From contig CAMKTI010000087.1 of NCBI GenBank assembly GCA_946415665.1, forward strand, positions 1 through 7,302: DNA of 7,302 nt, written 5' to 3'. Source of the DNA: an uncultured Clostridia bacterium. GTDB taxonomy: Bacteria > Bacillota > Clostridia > Lachnospirales > CAMVHY01. Of the stretch, positions 6,774 to 7,302 are shown piece by piece. How positions within the stretch are numbered: position 1 is the stretch's first letter; every line of letters starts with the position of its first letter. The position numbers and the translations under genes were made by a program. Below the pieces are notes generated by a model. The model was not told the DNA's origin, made no database searches, and saw nothing but the letters and a program-made list of their open reading frames with translations.

Positions 6774-7013
6774 TTATTTTTTTGAAAATAAAATTTCACC
6801 GTTAATAATTTTTTGTAGCGGAACTCTCTGCCCAATTTGACTTCGAACTTCTTTCAATCGCTTCAATATACGTATATTTTCCGGGTGTATAACTCTGTTT
6901 CTGATTTCGGGCAACGCAATGGAAAATATAAGCAGAACACTCAATGTATATCCAAGCCATTGAAGTGCTGTTATCCAAATGTTTAAATTATGAGCACTGT
7001 CAATTCTTTCCAT
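6774..7013 (-). CDS. Short membrane-protein ORF, probably the 3' remnant of a larger gene
   Basis: The 79-residue frame is not recognised. It has one likely membrane segment at about residues 12-35 (WITALQWLGYTLSVLLIFSI), then a basic, helical tail (ILKRLKEVRSQIGQRV). The ATG at 7013 has no convincing ribosome site. The same frame is open just upstream and reads SQFEEA before the ATG, which continues naturally into MERIDSAHN. This suggests the true protein began further upstream and was cut by the adjoining insertion-sequence remnant. It ends 11 bp before the -35 of the solenoid gene. It could instead be a small functional membrane protein, but that is less likely. Confidence 0.4.
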   Translation of the reverse strand: MERIDSAHNLNIWITALQWLGYTLSVLLIFSIALPEIRNRVIHPENIRILKRLKEVRSQIGQRVPLQKIINGEILFSKK

Positions 7014-7025
7014 GGCTTCTTCGAA

Positions 7026-7302
7026 TTGAGACCCCTTTTATCTTTGATATAACCTGATTTCCGCCACGAGCGCCAGCTACATGCTGATGCGCTTTCACAT
7101 AACTCGAGTCTATCATTTAGCCATTCAAAACTCACATCACCTTTCAGTATCTCAAATAATTTTTTCCACATACCTTTGCGTTGCCATCGAATAAATCTTT
7201 GATGAACTGTACCCCACTTCCACAATCCAGCGGCAAATCCCTCCACAGAGATCTTGTTTTAAGTATCCAAATAACTGCATTGATAAATTTTCGATTATCT
7301 TT
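7026..7302 (-). pseudogene. IS5-family transposase remnant, frameshifted and truncated
   Basis: The minus strand encodes recognisable IS5-family (IS427-like) transposase segments in changing frames. From the window edge it reads KDNRKFINAVIWILKTRSLW then RDLP. After a lost base near 7217-7219 it continues KWGTVHQRFIRWQRKGMWKKLF. After an extra A at about 7117 it continues MIDSSYVKAHQHVAGARGGN, which holds the first catalytic Asp (codon 7108-7110). A further shift in the G run at 7032-7035 gives GLNSK, where similarity ends. The N-terminus lies beyond the window, and the rest of the catalytic domain with the later Asp and Glu is missing. IS427-type elements can use one programmed frameshift, but three shifts plus truncation indicate a dead copy. 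I saw no terminal inverted repeat. Confidence 0.85.

Noticed and set aside
6983..7246. An intact 87-residue protein on the minus strand
   Set aside because: It is just the piece of the transposase remnant between frameshifts; its second half is out of the true frame, where MIDSSYVKAHQH is read instead.

Overview
The window is very A+T-rich and reads with the standard code: TGA ends ruvB, and the tryptophans I checked are TGG. RuvA, RuvB and ComF resemble those of low-G+C Firmicutes (Bacillota, Clostridia-like) in their motif wording. Strong AGGAGG-type ribosome sites and TTGACA/TAAAAT promoters agree with this. Decaying genes, a broken insertion sequence and large repeat-bearing membrane proteins around a housekeeping operon suggest a host-associated or reduced bacterium, possibly an endosymbiont. 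The lineage call is inference from motif wording, not from a search.

Layout. Positions 1-187 hold no confident gene. Positions 188-939 (minus) are a decayed membrane-protein gene (copy B), and 1123-1662 (minus) are a more intact paralogue (copy A). The two start inside a 135-bp direct repeat (909-1043 and 1632-1766) that carries promoter, ribosome site and the first codons almost unchanged, although the rest of the two genes has diverged strongly. On the plus strand follow ruvA (1847-2446), ruvB (2459-3448) and a comF-family gene (3445-4155), tightly packed as one operon. Converging on it, with the stop codons sharing bases, is a large minus-strand gene (4152-6662). It encodes 836 residues: a long alpha-solenoid with 35-residue repeats and a C-terminal double membrane segment. 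At the far end are a short membrane-protein ORF, probably a gene remnant (6774-7013), and a frameshifted IS5-family transposase remnant running off the window (7026-7302).

Working together. RuvA and RuvB form the Holliday-junction branch-migration motor. ComF is a phosphoribosyltransferase-fold protein linked in other bacteria to DNA uptake and repair, so the operon has a DNA-processing theme. RuvC is not in the window. The three accessory genes on the minus strand (A, B and the solenoid gene) share the same promoter design, TTGACA-17 bp-TAAAAT, and strong ribosome sites. They may be co-regulated, highly expressed surface or host-interaction proteins. No function can be assigned to them from sequence alone.
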